NCBI RefSeq assembly: GCF_001428255.1
Contig: NZ_LMRW01000013.1
Span: 1 to 64,000, forward strand
Length of the DNA stretch: 64,000 nucleotides
From: Agromyces sp. Soil535
Lineage (GTDB): Bacteria; Actinomycetota; Actinomycetes; Actinomycetales; Microbacteriaceae
Direction: 5' to 3'
Shown: positions 35,867-44,843 of the stretch, piece by piece
Position numbering within the stretch: the first letter of the stretch is position 1
Layout: each line of letters starts with the position of its first letter
The notes under the pieces: generated by a model
Database searches by the model: none
The model's input: the letters and a program-made list of their open reading frames with translations, nothing else
Told to the model about the DNA's origin: nothing
Program-made: the position numbers and the translations under genes

Positions 35867-35885
35867 CAGGCGAGCAGGATGAATC

Positions 35886-36986
35886 CTACTGGCTGGTGAC
35901 GCGCTGTCTCGTGCCCGCCGCGAGTCGGGTCCGCACCGAGCGCGTCGCCCGCCGGAGCCACGGCAAGCGCGCGGCGAGGAGGGCACGACGACGCTCGCGC
36001 CGTCGCCCGTCAGGGGGCCAGAGGATCGCGGCAAGGTGCCCGACAGCTCCGCGAAACCGCGCGTCGGCGTATCCAGGTGCTGCGAGGAGCTCGCGGAACA
36101 GGTGGCGGTGGAGCTTGCCCTCGATTCCGCCGGCCAGCCCTTCGTCGACGCCGATCAGGCCGCCGCCGAGGCGGAGGGCCACCGCCGATGACAGGAAGGG
36201 TAGCCCGAGCCGGGTGGTGCGCGACGTCGCCCCCACGTGAACACGGTAGAACACCGTCGGTTGGTCGACCTGCGTGACGGGCTGGAGACGGGCGACGTTC
36301 ACGAGCATCCAGTAGTCGTCCATCGCGAGGGCGTGCGGCGCGAATCCGCCGGCCAAGCGCAGGAGCTCGGGGTCGGCGACGAAGCTGGTCGTCGCCGAGA
36401 TCGGTCCGCGGAGCAGGGCTCGGAGATCGTGGATCTCGAGTTCGTCGGACCCGCTCACATCGGCGCTCTCCACGAGCTCCTCGAGCGTGCGCTCCCGCCC
36501 CACGAGGACTGTGGCCCATCCCGCGACCGCCTCGTCCATGCTTCGGAGCCGGTCGGTCTCATCGCCGACCGCGAACGTGGTCTCGCGCAGAAACACGATG
36601 CGTTCACCGGAGTGCGCATCGAGCCACCCGACGGCGCGTGCCAGATGCGTCGGATGCCACAGGTCGTCCTGGTCGACGAAAGCGACCCACCCTCCCCTGG
36701 CCAGGGCGAGCCCGCGGTTTCGTGCGACCGCCACACCCAGGTGCGACTGCTCGACGAGTCGCGCGCCGACAGGATGGGCCCGCACGAGATCGGGGCCGTC
36801 GTCGTCGGACCCGTCGTCGACGACGATGACCTCGACCCTGTCGATTGCCTGTAGCGCGATCGACGTCAGGGTCTCCGCGATATATGCGCCGCCGTTGTAG
36901 AGCGGCACGACGACCGAGACGAGCGGATGCCGCGACTCGCCGGTCGCGCCGACCTGCGATGCGGCGGGCATCGTGGATTCGGCCAC
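35886..36986 (-). CDS. Glycosyltransferase family 2
   Basis: The 366-residue GT-A enzyme opens PLVSVVVPLYNGGAYIAETL, with VEVIVVDDGSDDDG, nucleotide-sugar-binding AFVDQDDLWHP (D-x-D) and a late FAPHALAMDDYWMLV. The C-terminal 90 residues are Arg/Leu-rich and may touch the membrane. GTG 36986 lies five bases past the BY-kinase stop; ATG 36971 is an alternative. It is the second gene of the operon. Confidence 0.86.
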   Translation of the reverse strand: MAESTMPAASQVGATGESRHPLVSVVVPLYNGGAYIAETLTSIALQAIDRVEVIVVDDGSDDDGPDLVRAHPVGARLVEQSHLGVAVARNRGLALARGGWVAFVDQDDLWHPTHLARAVGWLDAHSGERIVFLRETTFAVGDETDRLRSMDEAVAGWATVLVGRERTLEELVESADVSGSDELEIHDLRALLRGPISATTSFVADPELLRLAGGFAPHALAMDDYWMLVNVARLQPVTQVDQPTVFYRVHVGATSRTTRLGLPFLSSAVALRLGGGLIGVDEGLAGGIEGKLHRHLFRELLAAPGYADARFRGAVGHLAAILWPPDGRRRERRRALLAARLPWLRRATRSVRTRLAAGTRQRVTSQ

Positions 36987-36991
36987 GGAGG

Positions 36992-38518
36992 TCAGCCTCG
37001 CCGCCCTTGTCGGCGTTGCACTCCGACCGGGGTGGCCGCCGCGTCCTCCTCGCCGGCGAGTTCATCGAGCCCGCCGGCCGACGCGTTGTCGAGGCCAGCA
37101 GGGACCACTGGCGCCGGCGCCTCGGCCACCGGCTCCTTGGCCGTGTACTCCCGGCGGTAGTCATAGGAGTACGGCGATGCGTCGACGCCGCGCAGGGGCG
37201 CCTTGTTCAGCACGATGCCGAGTGCACGACCCCGGGCTTTCCGGAGCGTGGCGAGCGCCTTGTCGAGCAGATCGTCCGTCGTCTTGCCGAGCGTCACGAC
37301 GACGAGCGCCCCATCGGCCTGATGCGTCAGCACGGCGCCGTCGGTCACCGGCAGGAGCGGCGGCGCGTCGATGATCACGGTGGCGTGCTTCGTGAGGTCG
37401 CCGAGCAGCACGTGCATCCGCTCGGATCCGAGCACCTCGCTGGGGTTCGGCGGCGGGCTTCCCGCCGCGAGTACGAGCAGGTTGTTCGACTTCGGAGTGC
37501 GCTGCAGGACCTCGGCGAGCGCCGCCCGGCCTGCGAGCACATCGCTGAGACCGGCGCCGCCGGGGAGTCCCATAGTCTTGGCAACCATCGACCGGCGCAG
37601 GTCGCCGTCGACGAGCACGACCGTGGTTCCGGCGGCTGCCAACGTCAGGGCGAGATTGCACGCGACCGTCGACTTCCCGTCACCCGGCAATGGACTCGTG
37701 ACCACGATGGTCCTCGGCGGGTGGTCCACGTCCATGAACTGCAGGTTGGTTCGAAGAGCTCGCAGCGCCTCGGCGACCGCGAACTTCGACGTCTTGCCGC
37801 CGCCGTTGTCGGACAGGTCGACCAGCCGGTTGTCGGCGTTGAGGCCGGGCACGATCGGAATCGTGCCGACGACGGCGACGCCCGTCTTCTGCTCAACGTC
37901 CTCGGCCGTGCGAATCCGCCGGTCGGAGACGGTGCGGATCATCGCGAATGCGATGCCAAAGCCGAGTCCGAGGATGCCGCCGACGATCACGGCGGTCTGG
38001 ACATCGGGGAAGGACGGGGTTGTCGGCAACGACGCCGAGTCGCCGGGAATCACGGTGACGGGGGCGGAGCCCAGTGTGCCGTCACCCTCGATCTTGTCGA
38101 TCTCGACCTTCATCGCCCGGATCCAAGCCGAGGCCAGGTCGCGTGCGCTCTCGGGCTTGTCGGCCTCCGCACTGATCTTCATGATCACTGTGTCGGGGGT
38201 GTTGGTGACGGTGACCCGCTGGACGAGCGCCTCGGGAGTCGTGTCGAGCTCGAGATCCTCGATCGCGTTCTCGGCTACGGAACGCCAGCCGGCGATGTCG
38301 AGGTACGACTGCACCCGCGATCGCGCCAGGGAGTCGCCGAGTGAGGACGTCCCCACGTCGGCGGTCTGCTTCGACACCACGTATCCGCTGGCGCCTGCCG
38401 TGTACACCGGGGTCTGCAAGAGCGTCCAGCCGTATCCGGCGCCGATGCCCAGCAGCGTCATCAGGAGGATGGCGATCCAGTGCCTGCGCAGACCACGCAG
38501 GTAGTCGCGGAGCTCCAT
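36992..38518 (-). CDS. Chain-length determinant / BY-type tyrosine kinase (Wzc-like)
   Basis: The 508-residue product combines a Wzz domain with two membrane helices (about residues 15-35 and 180-200) and a cytoplasmic kinase. Walker A is SPLPGDGKST with Lys 282, Walker A' is VVLVDGDLRRS, Walker B is VIIDAPPLLPVTD. The tail has a Tyr cluster SPYSYDYRREY, the usual autophosphorylation site. It controls polymer length together with the phosphatase encoded at 23773. It heads the minus-strand operon and is divergent from the HprK-like gene over 69 bp. Confidence 0.92.
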   Translation of the reverse strand: MELRDYLRGLRRHWIAILLMTLLGIGAGYGWTLLQTPVYTAGASGYVVSKQTADVGTSSLGDSLARSRVQSYLDIAGWRSVAENAIEDLELDTTPEALVQRVTVTNTPDTVIMKISAEADKPESARDLASAWIRAMKVEIDKIEGDGTLGSAPVTVIPGDSASLPTTPSFPDVQTAVIVGGILGLGFGIAFAMIRTVSDRRIRTAEDVEQKTGVAVVGTIPIVPGLNADNRLVDLSDNGGGKTSKFAVAEALRALRTNLQFMDVDHPPRTIVVTSPLPGDGKSTVACNLALTLAAAGTTVVLVDGDLRRSMVAKTMGLPGGAGLSDVLAGRAALAEVLQRTPKSNNLLVLAAGSPPPNPSEVLGSERMHVLLGDLTKHATVIIDAPPLLPVTDGAVLTHQADGALVVVTLGKTTDDLLDKALATLRKARGRALGIVLNKAPLRGVDASPYSYDYRREYTAKEPVAEAPAPVVPAGLDNASAGGLDELAGEEDAAATPVGVQRRQGRRG

Positions 38519-38587
38519 GCAACCTCCGGTCGTGACTCCGGCCCAACGCCGCGGCGCGGCAGGCACTCAACGAGTAGGCTCCATGGT

Positions 38588-39808
38588 ATGCCAACCGCCT
38601 TTGACGTGCGCGCGCTCACCTCGACGGTTCGAATCGAGCTCGACGACACGCTGAGTGCTGGCGAGCAGAAAACGATCAAGTCGCAGTGGGCCGACCTCCT
38701 CGTCGAGGAGTCGGACGAACCAACGACGACCATCCGAGGCAGCGTTTCCGCGGCCATCGCCGACGTCAGGGCTCGAGCGGCCAGGTCCATCACCCTCCGA
38801 ACCGCGGCGGAACTCGCCGACCGGATCACGACTGAAGTCACGCTCAGCGGGATCAGGCCATTGCAGGGCAAGGCGCTCATGCTGCATGCTGCCGCCGTCG
38901 CGCTCGACGACGGCAGGGTCATCGGCTTCGTCGGGCCGTCCGGCCGGGGCAAGACGACGGCTTCGAAGGCGCTCGGTCGAGCATTCGGTTACGTGACCGA
39001 CGAGACCTTGGCGATCCGTCCCGACGGGAGCGTCGTCCCGTACCCCAAGCCACTGTCGATCGGCGCGCGACCCGGGCCGAAGCAGCCCACACCCGCCTCA
39101 GGCATGGGGCTCCGTCCTGTCTCCGGCGACGGCCTGCAAATCGCCGCGCTCGTGCTGCTCGATCGCCGTTCCGACGTCGTGCAACCCTACGTCGAGTCCC
39201 TCAGCATCACCGAGGCATTGCCCGAGCTCGTTCCGCACACGAGCTACCTCGCGGCAATGCACCGACCGCTCCGCACGCTGGCGGAGCGTGTGCGGTCAAC
39301 CGGCGGCGTACGCCGCGTCGTTTATTCAGAGGCGGACTCGCTTCCCGGCCTCGTCGATCAGATCCTCGCCGACGTGAGTACTGAGGCGCACACTCTCTCG
39401 GATGTCACAAGCACCTACCGCCGGGACTGCGACTGTTTCGCCGAGTTGTTGCCCGACACACCGATCCTCGCTGGCGTCCCGACCAACGGGGGGTATGCAG
39501 ACTCGTACTGGCGCACCGACCACACCGACGCGCTCCTCGTCGACGACTTGCTCCTTGTGCTCCGCCGTCACCAGGTGCTTGTGCTCGAGGGCGTCGGGCC
39601 GACCGCGTGGCTCGCCGCGAGCGGCTCGACGGAAGACGAGATCCGGCAGGCGGTGCTGCGACAGCTCCCTGCTCCGCCGGAAGGCGTTGATCCGGCAGAG
39701 GCCGTCGCCAGGGCCCTCAAGGAGATGACCAGCGCGCAGCTCCTCACGCGACGACGCGACGGCGACGGCGACGGCGACGGGGACGGGGACGGGGAGATTG
39801 AACGCTAG
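38588..39808 (+). CDS. HprK-like P-loop kinase domain protein
   Basis: The 406-residue product is no carbon-catabolite HPr kinase: it lacks the HprK N-terminal domain and no HPr gene is near. A P-loop GPSGRGKTT (residues 116-124) follows LMLHAAAVALDDGRVIGFV, as in HprK-related kinases found in peptide-modification clusters and in polysaccharide loci. An acidic Asp-Glu pair (YVTDETLAI) lies behind it. The C-terminal half is unrecognised and ends in a (Gly-Asp)n run from a 6-bp repeat. Its stop overlaps that of the convergent gene at CTAG. The substrate is unknown. Confidence 0.7.
   Translation: MPTAFDVRALTSTVRIELDDTLSAGEQKTIKSQWADLLVEESDEPTTTIRGSVSAAIADVRARAARSITLRTAAELADRITTEVTLSGIRPLQGKALMLHAAAVALDDGRVIGFVGPSGRGKTTASKALGRAFGYVTDETLAIRPDGSVVPYPKPLSIGARPGPKQPTPASGMGLRPVSGDGLQIAALVLLDRRSDVVQPYVESLSITEALPELVPHTSYLAAMHRPLRTLAERVRSTGGVRRVVYSEADSLPGLVDQILADVSTEAHTLSDVTSTYRRDCDCFAELLPDTPILAGVPTNGGYADSYWRTDHTDALLVDDLLLVLRRHQVLVLEGVGPTAWLAASGSTEDEIRQAVLRQLPAPPEGVDPAEAVARALKEMTSAQLLTRRRDGDGDGDGDGDGEIER
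39758..39796. repeat. 6-bp microsatellite GACGGN at the end of the HprK-like gene
   Basis: GACGGC units followed by GACGGG units give about six repeats and encode alternating Asp-Gly. Slippage would add or remove two residues without changing frame. Confidence 0.85.
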
Positions 39809-41172
39809 CCGGACGGAACGCGCTCCGGCGTGGCATCCGGGGCATGCTCGTCGGCGAGCTCATCAGGACCCGCGCGCTGTTCCCGCGCCATCGCTCCCAG
39901 GCAGATGCCCGCGATGACGAATGGGATCGACACTCCCGCTGCGACCCAGAACAGGTCGAACTGCGCCTGCACGATCCGACAGCACACGACCGCGACCGCG
40001 AGCGTACCGAACCGGGGGTCGACACGCCACAGCACGACGATCACGCCGATCCACATGACGATGAAGCCGACGAGGCCGAAGAGGCCTGCGGACGCCAGCA
40101 CCTCCATCTCCGCCTGAGGCGGTTGGTAGGGAAGCGACCCATCGTTGTACCAGTAGCGCAGCCCGTGTCCGAAGACTGGCGCCTCGCGCCAGTATCGGAA
40201 GACCTCGCGGAACCAGTCGAGTCGCTGGAACACCGAATTGTGCCGTTCCTGCGACTCGATCTGCTCGATCACCATGATCACGATGAGCCAGACCGCAGGA
40301 ATGATCAGGAGGAACACGAAGCGGGAGCGGCCGGTGACCTTGCGCCGGATCACCACGATGAGGACCGCCGCGATCAGTCCGATGAGCGCCTGGCGGGACT
40401 GGGAGATGACGACGGCCGCGGTCAACAGCCAGAACGCCGACCACGCCCAGCCCTTCGTCCAGCCCACCCAGTCTGGGTTGACGTAGACGACGACGGCCGC
40501 GAATGCGAGGGTCGTGCCTACGAAGTTCTTGTGCATCGGGAACGGCCAGGTCGGATACACCGGCCCGAAGTTGCCGGCTGCGTACTCGATCACCCCCTGC
40601 ACGATGGTCAGCCCGGCGATCACGCATGCGCTGACGACGACGAGCGACAGGGCGAGGCGCGCGTATCCGCCGGCGCCGAGCGCCCAGCCGACGATGAGCG
40701 CACCGGAGATCAGCAGCCACGCGTGGAACCACTCGACCGTGTTCGCCACGTACGGATTCACGATGACCGTGAAGAGCGTCGTGAACTGGTAGAAGAAGTT
40801 CAGCCAGAGCAATTGGCGCAGCGGCCGACTGAACGGACGTTTCGCAAGCAGCACCGCAGTCCCGAATGCCGCCGCGAGCGCGACATCCGACACGGACAGG
40901 TCGCCCCCGCCCAGGCCGACTCGCTGCACGATCAGCAAGCCAGGCATCGACATGAGTGCGATCGCGAGTGGTTGGGAGCCCGAGAGCGCCGCGCCGATCA
41001 CGAGCGCAGCCAACGCGGTCGCGGTCATCGACCCGTTCTGGATGCCCTGATCGAGCACGATGTAGACGGCGGCAACGGCCCCCGTAGCCATGAGCACCCA
41101 GCGCCACGCGTTCGCCCACCAGTCGACGATCCGCTCACGCCAGAGCTCCCTGCGCGTGCTCGTCGAACTCAT
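39805..41172 (-). CDS. Wzy/O-antigen-ligase-like membrane protein
   Basis: The 455-residue product has about eleven hydrophobic segments. A large extracytoplasmic loop contains HNSVFQRLDWFREVFRYWREAPVFGHGLRYW, the region typical of the Wzy/WaaL superfamily. The sequence QSRQALIGL resembles their conserved loop. It may polymerise repeat units or ligate glycan to the wall. ATG 41172 follows GAAGGACC. It overlaps the HprK-like gene end by four bases, and about 445 bp without genes lie upstream. Confidence 0.82.
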   Translation of the reverse strand: MSSTSTRRELWRERIVDWWANAWRWVLMATGAVAAVYIVLDQGIQNGSMTATALAALVIGAALSGSQPLAIALMSMPGLLIVQRVGLGGGDLSVSDVALAAAFGTAVLLAKRPFSRPLRQLLWLNFFYQFTTLFTVIVNPYVANTVEWFHAWLLISGALIVGWALGAGGYARLALSLVVVSACVIAGLTIVQGVIEYAAGNFGPVYPTWPFPMHKNFVGTTLAFAAVVVYVNPDWVGWTKGWAWSAFWLLTAAVVISQSRQALIGLIAAVLIVVIRRKVTGRSRFVFLLIIPAVWLIVIMVIEQIESQERHNSVFQRLDWFREVFRYWREAPVFGHGLRYWYNDGSLPYQPPQAEMEVLASAGLFGLVGFIVMWIGVIVVLWRVDPRFGTLAVAVVCCRIVQAQFDLFWVAAGVSIPFVIAGICLGAMAREQRAGPDELADEHAPDATPERVPSG

Positions 41173-41617
41173 GACCGGTCCTTCGGTGGGATTTCGCTCA
41201 AGTATCGCAGGTGCGGGCAGGGCGATCGAGACCTCGCCGACCGCGGCTGGCACCACGACGCGCAGTACCGTGGCCCGGCCAGTGTCGCATGGCAAACCAG
41301 TGCACCCGGGTCGAGAGATGCTAATCGTGGCCGACATACCGGCTTCTCACACGAGCCTCAGCGTATGGGTGAACCTCCGCCACCTCCGCAGCCGAGTGAG
41401 AAACCAGCCTTGTCCGTCAGCGTCTATAGGACTATCCACGCTGCTTCGCAATGATCAATTGCGCGCTTCGGCGCCGAGGCGGCTGGAGGGCGGCACTCCG
41501 CACTCCGCAAGCCGGTCCGTCGACTTCCGCTGCCCGATGTCCGGTCGCGCACAATGAATTGCCAGAGTCGCCCTCAATTCACTCAGCGACCCGATGCGGC
41601 GGCGGCACTCTACGCTG
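41173..41617. other. Intergenic region between divergent membrane-protein genes
   Basis: It must hold promoters for the Wzy-like gene (minus) and the acyltransferase gene (plus). A tiny plus-strand frame 41365-41454 (29 residues, starting MGEPPPPPQP) lacks a ribosome site. No repeat or strong hairpin is seen. It is somewhat AT-richer than flanking coding DNA. Confidence 0.45.
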
Positions 41618-42793
41618 ATGGCTGTGAGTGGTTCGGAGGCGACGGCGGGCGCAAGCGTGCGCATCCATTCCGTTGACGGCCTGCGGGCCCTGGCCTTCCT
41701 CGCCGTGTTCGCTTTCCATACCTGGGAATTCGCGGGCCGTCCCGAGATTCCGGTCCTCTCGTTCATGGTCAGCCAGAACATCCGTCCCGACTTCTTCGTG
41801 GTGCTGACGGGGTTCGTGCTTTTCCTGCCGTTCGCTCGCCGCCCCGAGCGAATGGACGGCTTCCAGACCCGCTCCTACTTGTGGCGGCGCATGCGAAGGA
41901 TCGTACTGCCGTACTACGTCGCACTGGCCTATGCCATCTTCCTGCCGCAGTTGCTCGTGGTGCTGATACGCCTCCTCGGGCGCGAGGCATCGTGGCAGCC
42001 GATTCCAACCCTGGGTGACATGCTTAGCCACCTCACGTTCACGCACTTGTTCTTCGAGGACCACTGGGCCTCCGTGAACGGAAGCCTGTGGACGATGTCC
42101 CTGGAGATGCAGCTTTATCTTCTGTTCCCGCTGCTGCTGATCGCGGCCAACCGCTGGGGAGCGCGGGCATTGGTGTGGGCGATCGGCCTGTCCGTGGTCT
42201 TCCGCGTCCTTGTCGTCATCTTCGTACCTGGCTCCGACTTCCCGGACCAGTTCCTCTGGAGCGCATCCGGCATGGGTCGCCTGATGGAGTTCGCGGCAGG
42301 AATGCTGGCGGCCATAATCGCCTTCCGCGTAAGCGAGCGCATCCGCAGGCCGCACATCGTCCTCCTCCTGGCCGTGATGGCCGTGTCCTACACGGTCGCG
42401 ACGATCCCCTTCTTCCAGACCTCGGTGCTGCCGATCCGCGAGCTCAGCCTGGGCACCCTCTTCGGGAGCCTCATAGTCATCGTCTTGAACGTTCCGGCCG
42501 CGGGACACCTCTTCGCGTGGAAGCCGTTGGCGTATCTCGGGTATCGGTCGTACAGCATGTTCCTCATCCACCAGCCGACGGCCTGGTACGTTTCCGAGTT
42601 CCTCCAGAAGTTCGCCGGTGTCCCCGAAGGGACCACGCTGCTCCTGCTCCTGTGGACCCTCGGCTTCGGGGTCGTTTTCGCCGTCGGACAGCTGCTCTTC
42701 GTCACGGTGGAACGCCCGTGCATCAACTGGGCGAAGCGTCCCCGCAGGCAGGAGCCGCCCGAATCGGCAATGACCGGCGCCGCGAAGGCATAG
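41618..42793 (+). CDS. Acyltransferase family 3 (OafA/YrhL-like)
   Basis: This 391-residue integral membrane protein has about ten helices. The opening IHSVDGLRALAFLAVFAFHTWEF contains the conserved His, and RPDFFVVLTGFVLF and YLWRRMRRIVLPYY are hallmarks of acyltransferase 3. Members O-acetylate or otherwise acylate surface polysaccharides. I chose ATG 41618; ATG 41594 would add eight residues. It stands alone on the plus strand inside the locus. Confidence 0.88.
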   Translation: MAVSGSEATAGASVRIHSVDGLRALAFLAVFAFHTWEFAGRPEIPVLSFMVSQNIRPDFFVVLTGFVLFLPFARRPERMDGFQTRSYLWRRMRRIVLPYYVALAYAIFLPQLLVVLIRLLGREASWQPIPTLGDMLSHLTFTHLFFEDHWASVNGSLWTMSLEMQLYLLFPLLLIAANRWGARALVWAIGLSVVFRVLVVIFVPGSDFPDQFLWSASGMGRLMEFAAGMLAAIIAFRVSERIRRPHIVLLLAVMAVSYTVATIPFFQTSVLPIRELSLGTLFGSLIVIVLNVPAAGHLFAWKPLAYLGYRSYSMFLIHQPTAWYVSEFLQKFAGVPEGTTLLLLLWTLGFGVVFAVGQLLFVTVERPCINWAKRPRRQEPPESAMTGAAKA

Positions 42794-42936
42794 CCGCGGA
42801 GTCGAAGCCGCGTATACGCCGTGAGAGGACGACCCGCACCCTTCGAACGCGCGGCTTCTCTCCTGGGGGAGCCATCGGCCGGTACTACTTCGCTGGCCGT
42901 TTGCCCTATGCTCACACCGGCGTCTGTCCGCCGACG

Positions 42937-43866
42937 TCAGCTGCGTCGGCGCCTCACCCGCGAGCGTAGCTTCGACACGACCGTCTGAATTGCGCCACGC
43001 AGGAAGCCCAGCGGCGCGATGCGCACCGAGTCCCGTAAGTCGAGTGCCGCGGCTCGGAATCGTCGCGCCTTGAGGTCGCCGATAACCCGGCCGGCGGAAC
43101 CCTCCGCGGTCCAGGCATCCTGACGCCGGAGATACCGTTGGAGCAGCGTGACCTGTTCCTCGTGTCCGAACTGGTGCGCCGAGGCGATGTTCGCCAGGAT
43201 GGCAGCCCGCGCTGACCGGTGCCTGGCACGCCAGTCCGCGCGCGTCACATTATGGTCATGACGCCGATAGTCGACCACCACAGTCATCGAACTCACGAGC
43301 GGGGCGTCGCGCAGGAGGCGCAGGATGAGCTCATCGTCTTCCGAGAAGGCGAGCCGCTCGTCGAAGAGGCCGACTCGTTCGAGCGCCGACCGTCGTACGA
43401 GAAGTGCGACGATCCTCGGGATCGGCGTCGCTCGGCTGAGGAACTCCTCACGCGTAGCCGGCTTGGTCGTCCACTGCCCGAAGACACGCCCGTCGGCGTC
43501 TATGTACCGGCCGTTGCCGAACACCCCGGCTGCGTCGGGGCTGGCTTGGAGCGTCGCGACCAATTGGCCCAACCGCTCGGGCGGCCAGAGGTCATCGTCG
43601 TCCAGGAAGGCGACGAACTCGCCGGAGCCGCTGCGGATCGCGGCGTTGCGAGCCGCCGACACTCCTGCGTGCTGCTGGTGGATCACCGTGGTCGACGGCA
43701 GATCGGATGCCAGCCGTTCGAGCTCCTCGGGAGCACCCGAACCGTCGTCGACGATCACGATCCGCCACAGGGGATACCGCTGCTCCCGCACCGACGCGAG
43801 AGCAGCTGGGAGGAAGCGGCTCACCCGGTTCGTCGGCACGACGACATCCACCGTGCCCTGGTTCAC
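42937..43866 (-). CDS. Glycosyltransferase family 2
   Basis: The 309-residue GT-A enzyme opens VDVVVPTNRVSRFLPAALAS, with RIVIVDDGSG, AFLDDDDLWPPE (D-x-D) and FDERLAFSEDDELILR as the catalytic part. GTG 43866 overlaps the stop of the preceding GT2 gene as GTGA. It is the last gene of a long minus-strand operon that starts at the GTG at 49920. Donor sugar is unknown. Confidence 0.87.
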   Translation of the reverse strand: MNQGTVDVVVPTNRVSRFLPAALASVREQRYPLWRIVIVDDGSGAPEELERLASDLPSTTVIHQQHAGVSAARNAAIRSGSGEFVAFLDDDDLWPPERLGQLVATLQASPDAAGVFGNGRYIDADGRVFGQWTTKPATREEFLSRATPIPRIVALLVRRSALERVGLFDERLAFSEDDELILRLLRDAPLVSSMTVVVDYRRHDHNVTRADWRARHRSARAAILANIASAHQFGHEEQVTLLQRYLRRQDAWTAEGSAGRVIGDLKARRFRAAALDLRDSVRIAPLGFLRGAIQTVVSKLRSRVRRRRS

Positions 43867-44843
43867 CGCGCGGCCTCACGCAGTGATCTGCGCAGCTGTG
43901 CGACGGCTCGAAGGCTTGCGACGAGGCCGGCGGCGGTGCCGGTGAGGTCGAGACCGGCGCGCCGCACACCGCCCGCGACGCCGCGTGCCTTCGAACCCAG
44001 ACCACGACGCTTCGGGTCGCCGATCGAGCGGAACCCGAGCGCGAGATCGCGGCCCGCGCCGGAGACCACCCTGCGAAGGTAGCGGCGAAGGTGAGGATCA
44101 CGGTACCCGAGCGTCGTCGCAAGCAGGACGACATGGTTGCGGGCTCCGTAATATCGGTAGCGGGCGTCGAAGCGACGGCCTCGTGCATAATCACCTGCCA
44201 CATGACGGACCACTGCGTCGGGCGTGTACACGATCGTCATGCCGGCGCGCCGCATCCGGAGCGCGATGTCGGTCTCCTCGCGCAGGCAGGTCCCGGGATA
44301 GAAGTCGCGAATGCCGCCGAGCTCGCGGACCGCGTTCATGCGGACGGACATGTTCGCACCGAGGAGATGGTCGACCTCCACCGCCTTGCCCGGGTCGGCC
44401 GCGAAGAATCCGGTGAGCCGCCCGTCGGGCAGCAACTGGCCGATCTGCCCGATTCCCTCACGCTCTTCGCCGGGCTGCCCGTTGCGGGCGCGGCCGCCGA
44501 CTGCCGTCACCCGCTCGTCCGCGTAGGGACGGAGCAGCTTCTCCAGCCATTCGGGCTCGGCGTAGGCGTCGTCGTCGACGAATGCAACGATGTCCTCTGC
44601 GACATCCGAGATGCCGATCGCCCGAGAGGTGGCGGTCGAGCCGATCCCCCGCTCGTTGCGTCGGAATTCGACCCCGGTGAAGCCCGCGACGACCTCTTGC
44701 GTACGCGTGTCCGGCGAGGCGTCAACCACGATGATCCTTGCCGGCGGCACGGTCTGGCGAGCCAGATGCTCGAGGCACTCGCGCACGTACTCCGGGCGCT
44801 GATACGTGGCGATCACGACGCTCGCGGTGGGCCGCGCCATCAT
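43863..44843 (-). CDS. Glycosyltransferase family 2
   Basis: The 326-residue product opens ASVVIATYQRPEYVRECLEHLA; it has RIIVVDASPD, AFVDDDAYAEPEWLE (D-x-D) and FYPGTCLREETDIALRMRR as the acceptor/catalytic loop. The C-terminal part is basic. The start ATGATG at 44843 overlaps the stop of the pyruvyl transferase gene. It belongs to the same operon as the ABC exporter. Confidence 0.87.
   Translation of the reverse strand: MMARPTASVVIATYQRPEYVRECLEHLARQTVPPARIIVVDASPDTRTQEVVAGFTGVEFRRNERGIGSTATSRAIGISDVAEDIVAFVDDDAYAEPEWLEKLLRPYADERVTAVGGRARNGQPGEEREGIGQIGQLLPDGRLTGFFAADPGKAVEVDHLLGANMSVRMNAVRELGGIRDFYPGTCLREETDIALRMRRAGMTIVYTPDAVVRHVAGDYARGRRFDARYRYYGARNHVVLLATTLGYRDPHLRRYLRRVVSGAGRDLALGFRSIGDPKRRGLGSKARGVAGGVRRAGLDLTGTAAGLVASLRAVAQLRRSLREAAR

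Noticed and set aside
39805..39808. Overlapping stop codons of convergent genes (CTAG) as a regulatory site
   Set aside because: CTAG contains TAG on both strands, so such an overlap arises easily by compaction and needs no special role.
41365..41454. Tiny plus-strand frame, 29 residues, as a possible precursor peptide for the PqqD-like system
   Set aside because: No ribosome site, no leader/core pattern of lasso or other known peptides, and no neighbour in the same operon. Not strong enough to list as a gene.
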